DNA of 7,569 bases from CAYRKQ01 sp964424985 (GTDB lineage: Bacteria; Patescibacteriota; Saccharimonadia; Saccharimonadales; UBA7683). The DNA is taken from contig CAYRKQ010000028.1 in NCBI GenBank assembly GCA_964424985.1, positions 1 to 7,569 on the forward strand, in the 5' to 3' direction. Made by a program: the position numbers and the translations under genes. This document shows, piece after piece, positions 5,833 to 7,569 of this stretch. Position 1 is the stretch's first letter; every line of letters begins with the position of its first letter. The notes under the pieces are model-generated. The model saw nothing but the letters and a program-made list of their open reading frames with translations, ran no database searches and was not told where the DNA came from.

Positions 5833-7341
5833 TTATCGTAGCGAGATAGATTTTGCACGGCTTTTAAGTTTGCGAACCTGCGACAGGGTGGCACCACCGA
5901 GAGCGAGCAGACTGGCGGTGAAGGCTGCCAGGCGGGTATTTTGGCCTGTGCTGGCTAAGGTATCCTGCTGAGAATCGGTTGTTGATGATGCCGAAGCTAC
6001 CGAAAAAGCTGATTCATAGGCACCAGCATCAAAAGCATTGCCTTGAGGGCGGGCGGCGCCACGGGCGTCAGCCGTCATGCCAGCTACGTTGGTACCAGCG
6101 TCAATGGCTGGAGAACCTTCTAGAAGAGCTAGGGTAGGTACTGAACCGCCGTTGTCTGAAAGTGCACCGAGGAAGGAGGCTAGTGAAGTTTGGTTGTGTT
6201 TGTCGGTTGGTTGGTTAAGATAGCTGGTGGAACTACTACCGAAGCTATTGTCGCTCGAGACGTTGCCGCCGAGGGAGGTGGTGGTGAAGGTGGGAGCACC
6301 CAAATCAACCCCACTGCCATCTAAAATCTCCCTTAGGTAATTGACTGAACCGCTGCCATTCCCCACGGCGTACAGGTCGTTTTGAGCGGTGTGGTTAGTA
6401 TGACCTGCTCCATCAGCGAAACCAAATTCCATAATCGCAGCGGCAAGATAATCGCCAGCAACCGCATTTGAGATATTGCTGAATGTGTTATTGATGGTCG
6501 TGTAATTAATGCTGCTACTGTGAGTAGCGCTAACTGCAATGCCAGCGCTAGATGCCCCCAAATTAAAATCCGAGCCAGTGTTACCGGTAATATTTGTGAT
6601 GGTTGTGTTCTTAATAGTGGCGTTTATTGCGCCCTCATCACTGGAGTATAGTATTATACCCTTACTTTCTATATCACTAATGGTCGTTCGTTCGATATTC
6701 ACGGTGCTGGTGGTACCGCTGCCGGCATACATCTCAATACCGAAACCATAGCTATCACCTGCATTGTGAAAGTAGCTATCTCGTATTTCGATATTATGGG
6801 AGTCTCCGACCGAAAGGGCAGCACCACTATTACCCTGGAGGTCTACTTCTACCCCCTCGATTGTGAGATGATCGGATCCATTCGCATAAATACCCTGGCC
6901 TGTCATGGTGAAATTCTGTAATGTAAGGTCTGCCACACTACTTCCATACAATTCTAGGCCTCGATTATTGATGATTGACGTGCCGCTGGGATCGCCGATT
7001 ATCTTGGCTGACCGGTAAAGCGGTGCCCACCCACTTCCAGTAATCATGCCAGCTGGCAAGTTGATGGTGTCATCGGTACCATAGGCACCGGTCTCTTCGC
7101 AGTCCTCGTAAGTTCGTGCGCCATCGTTAATATTAAGAATAGCTTCTTCAAGCTGGCAGATAGAGTCTCCGTCGTTCACCGCGTCTGAGCCGGTCGCCAC
7201 ATTAAACGTAGCCGCATCTGCCCGGGTAGGCTGAAGAATGAACACAACCGCCATTACAAAGAGCACAAAGAAGAGCTCTTTCGACAAAATCATGATAGTA
7301 CTATTATGAACCGTGTTTTTAGTATTTTTAACCTTTACCAT
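5833..7341 (-). CDS. CSLREA / beta-helix surface protein with LASTG sorting signal
   Basis: The 502-residue secreted protein has a signal peptide (about residues 1-44, ending ADAA). A CSLREA-type N-terminal motif follows (CQLEEAI, 62-68). Residues 100-350 are right-handed parallel beta-helix repeats rich in 'I.......I....' turns with Asn and Ser. SPAIDAG (410-416), DARGAARP (425-432) and DAGAYE (438-443) then match choice-of-anchor Q domains. The end is a complete sorting signal: LASTG (462-466), a hydrophobic stretch (about 471-487) and a basic tail. The start at 7339-7341 is preferred because AAGGAG lies 4 bases before it. In-frame ATGs at 7354-7356 and 7393-7395 would add 5 or 18 residues. 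It is probably a sortase substrate and adhesin-like. A paralog's tail lies upstream, and the GT-LicD gene follows after 9 bases. Confidence 0.85.
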   Translation of the reverse strand: MVKVKNTKNTVHNSTIMILSKELFFVLFVMAVVFILQPTRADAATFNVATGSDAVNDGDSICQLEEAILNINDGARTYEDCEETGAYGTDDTINLPAGMITGSGWAPLYRSAKIIGDPSGTSIINNRGLELYGSSVADLTLQNFTMTGQGIYANGSDHLTIEGVEVDLQGNSGAALSVGDSHNIEIRDSYFHNAGDSYGFGIEMYAGSGTTSTVNIERTTISDIESKGIILYSSDEGAINATIKNTTITNITGNTGSDFNLGASSAGIAVSATHSSSINYTTINNTFSNISNAVAGDYLAAAIMEFGFADGAGHTNHTAQNDLYAVGNGSGSVNYLREILDGSGVDLGAPTFTTTSLGGNVSSDNSFGSSSTSYLNQPTDKHNQTSLASFLGALSDNGGSVPTLALLEGSPAIDAGTNVAGMTADARGAARPQGNAFDAGAYESAFSVASASSTTDSQQDTLASTGQNTRLAAFTASLLALGGATLSQVRKLKSRAKSISLR

Positions 7342-7402
7342 TGGACTCCTTCTCATGTATTTTTGTGTAGCTGTTACTTTGCTACAAGCTTTCATGCCCT
7401 GT

Positions 7403-7432
7403 AGTATAACTTCATGTATTTACGTATATCCA
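7403..7432 (-). promoter_or_regulatory. Alternative weak promoter of the beta-helix gene
   Basis: TGGATA (7427-7432) and TATACT (7403-7408) with an 18-base spacer could also serve as a promoter, with a start near 7396 and a leader of about 55 bases to the ATG at 7341. The -35 box is poor (4 of 6). If used, it makes translation from the ATG at 7395 unlikely and supports the later start. Confidence 0.25.
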
Positions 7433-7459
7433 CACTCCATACTTTAGCTTATGCTTTTA

Positions 7460-7487
7460 AGTTTACCCCCCCCCTAGCATTTGGCAA
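7460..7487 (-). promoter_or_regulatory. Candidate phase-variable promoter with a G9 tract in the spacer
   Basis: TTGCCA (7482-7487, 5 of 6 matches) and TAAACT (7460-7465, 4 of 6) have a 16-base spacer containing nine consecutive G on the minus strand (7466-7474). After the -10 box comes TAAAAGCATAAGCTAA, nearly the sequence following the -10 box of the promoter at 2619-2648. The start would be near 7453, with a leader of about 110 bases. Slippage in the G run would change the spacer, with ten G giving the optimal 17. Confidence 0.5.
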
Positions 7488-7518
7488 GGTTTTCGGAGCA
7501 GACTTTGGTATAGAAAAC

Positions 7519-7569
7519 TTATCTCAACGAGATAAACTTTGCACGGCTCTTCAGTTTGCGAACTTGCGA
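7519..7569 (-). CDS. C-terminal end of a paralogous surface protein (partial)
   Basis: Only the last 16 codons and the TAA stop are inside the window. They encode SQVRKLKSRAKFISLR, almost identical to the basic tail SQVRKLKSRAKSISLR of the protein at 5833-7341. By my count the 51 bases match at 43 positions. The upstream gene therefore carries the same kind of sortase-signal tail and is a tandem paralog, with a 5' end outside the window. No terminator is visible between its stop and the next promoter. Confidence 0.8.
   Translation of the reverse strand, partial: SQVRKLKSRAKFISLR

Noticed and set aside
7342..7395. N-terminal extension of the beta-helix protein to the ATG at 7395
   Set aside because: The ATG at 7341 has AAGGAG upstream and gives a more compact signal peptide; the earlier ATG has only a weak GGG-type site.

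Overview
All supported genes lie on the minus strand, so the biology reads from high to low coordinates. The window looks like a small-genome, single-membrane bacterium of the Candidate Phyla Radiation (Patescibacteria), most likely a Saccharibacteria (TM7) relative. This is inference. It rests on a class F-type sortase, large secreted proteins with 'choice-of-anchor' type C-termini and PNTG/LASTG sorting motifs, compact ATGA-overlapping genes, and a GIY-YIG gene inserted beside a tRNA. TGA is used as a stop codon (the ATGA overlap at 4414-4417), which argues against the CPR lineages that read TGA as glycine.

Region A (7569 to 3500) is a cell-surface and glycan operon. The last 16 codons of a surface-protein paralog enter at the right edge. 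They are followed by a CSLREA / beta-helix / choice-of-anchor Q protein with a complete LASTG sorting signal. Nine bases later comes a glycosyltransferase fused to a LicD-like domain, then (4-bp overlap) a LicC-like nucleotidyltransferase with an N-terminal winged helix. The proposed promoter of the beta-helix gene has a run of nine G between its -35 and -10 boxes, the layout of a phase-variable promoter.

Region B (3393 to 2917) is a tRNA-Asn(GTT) locus with a good promoter and a perfect hairpin terminator. A GIY-YIG endonuclease ORF sits between promoter and tRNA. It is flanked by a 15-bp direct repeat that copies the tRNA 5' end, and there is a hairpin at each end of the insert. This looks like a minimal mobile element integrated at the tRNA.

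Region C (2648 to 247) is a two-gene operon: a secreted beta-propeller / choice-of-anchor U protein ending abruptly in APNTGL, then a class F-like sortase starting 9 nt later in the same reading frame. Its promoter shares boxes and a downstream motif with the G-tract promoter of region A.

Region D (246 to 1) holds a possible 25-codon basic ORF with a ribosome binding site, plus short CTAG-containing repeats near the edge.

Together the genes suggest a surface-display module: secreted adhesin-like proteins, a sortase to anchor them, and enzymes for glycosyl and phospho-substituent (possibly phosphocholine) decoration of the surface.
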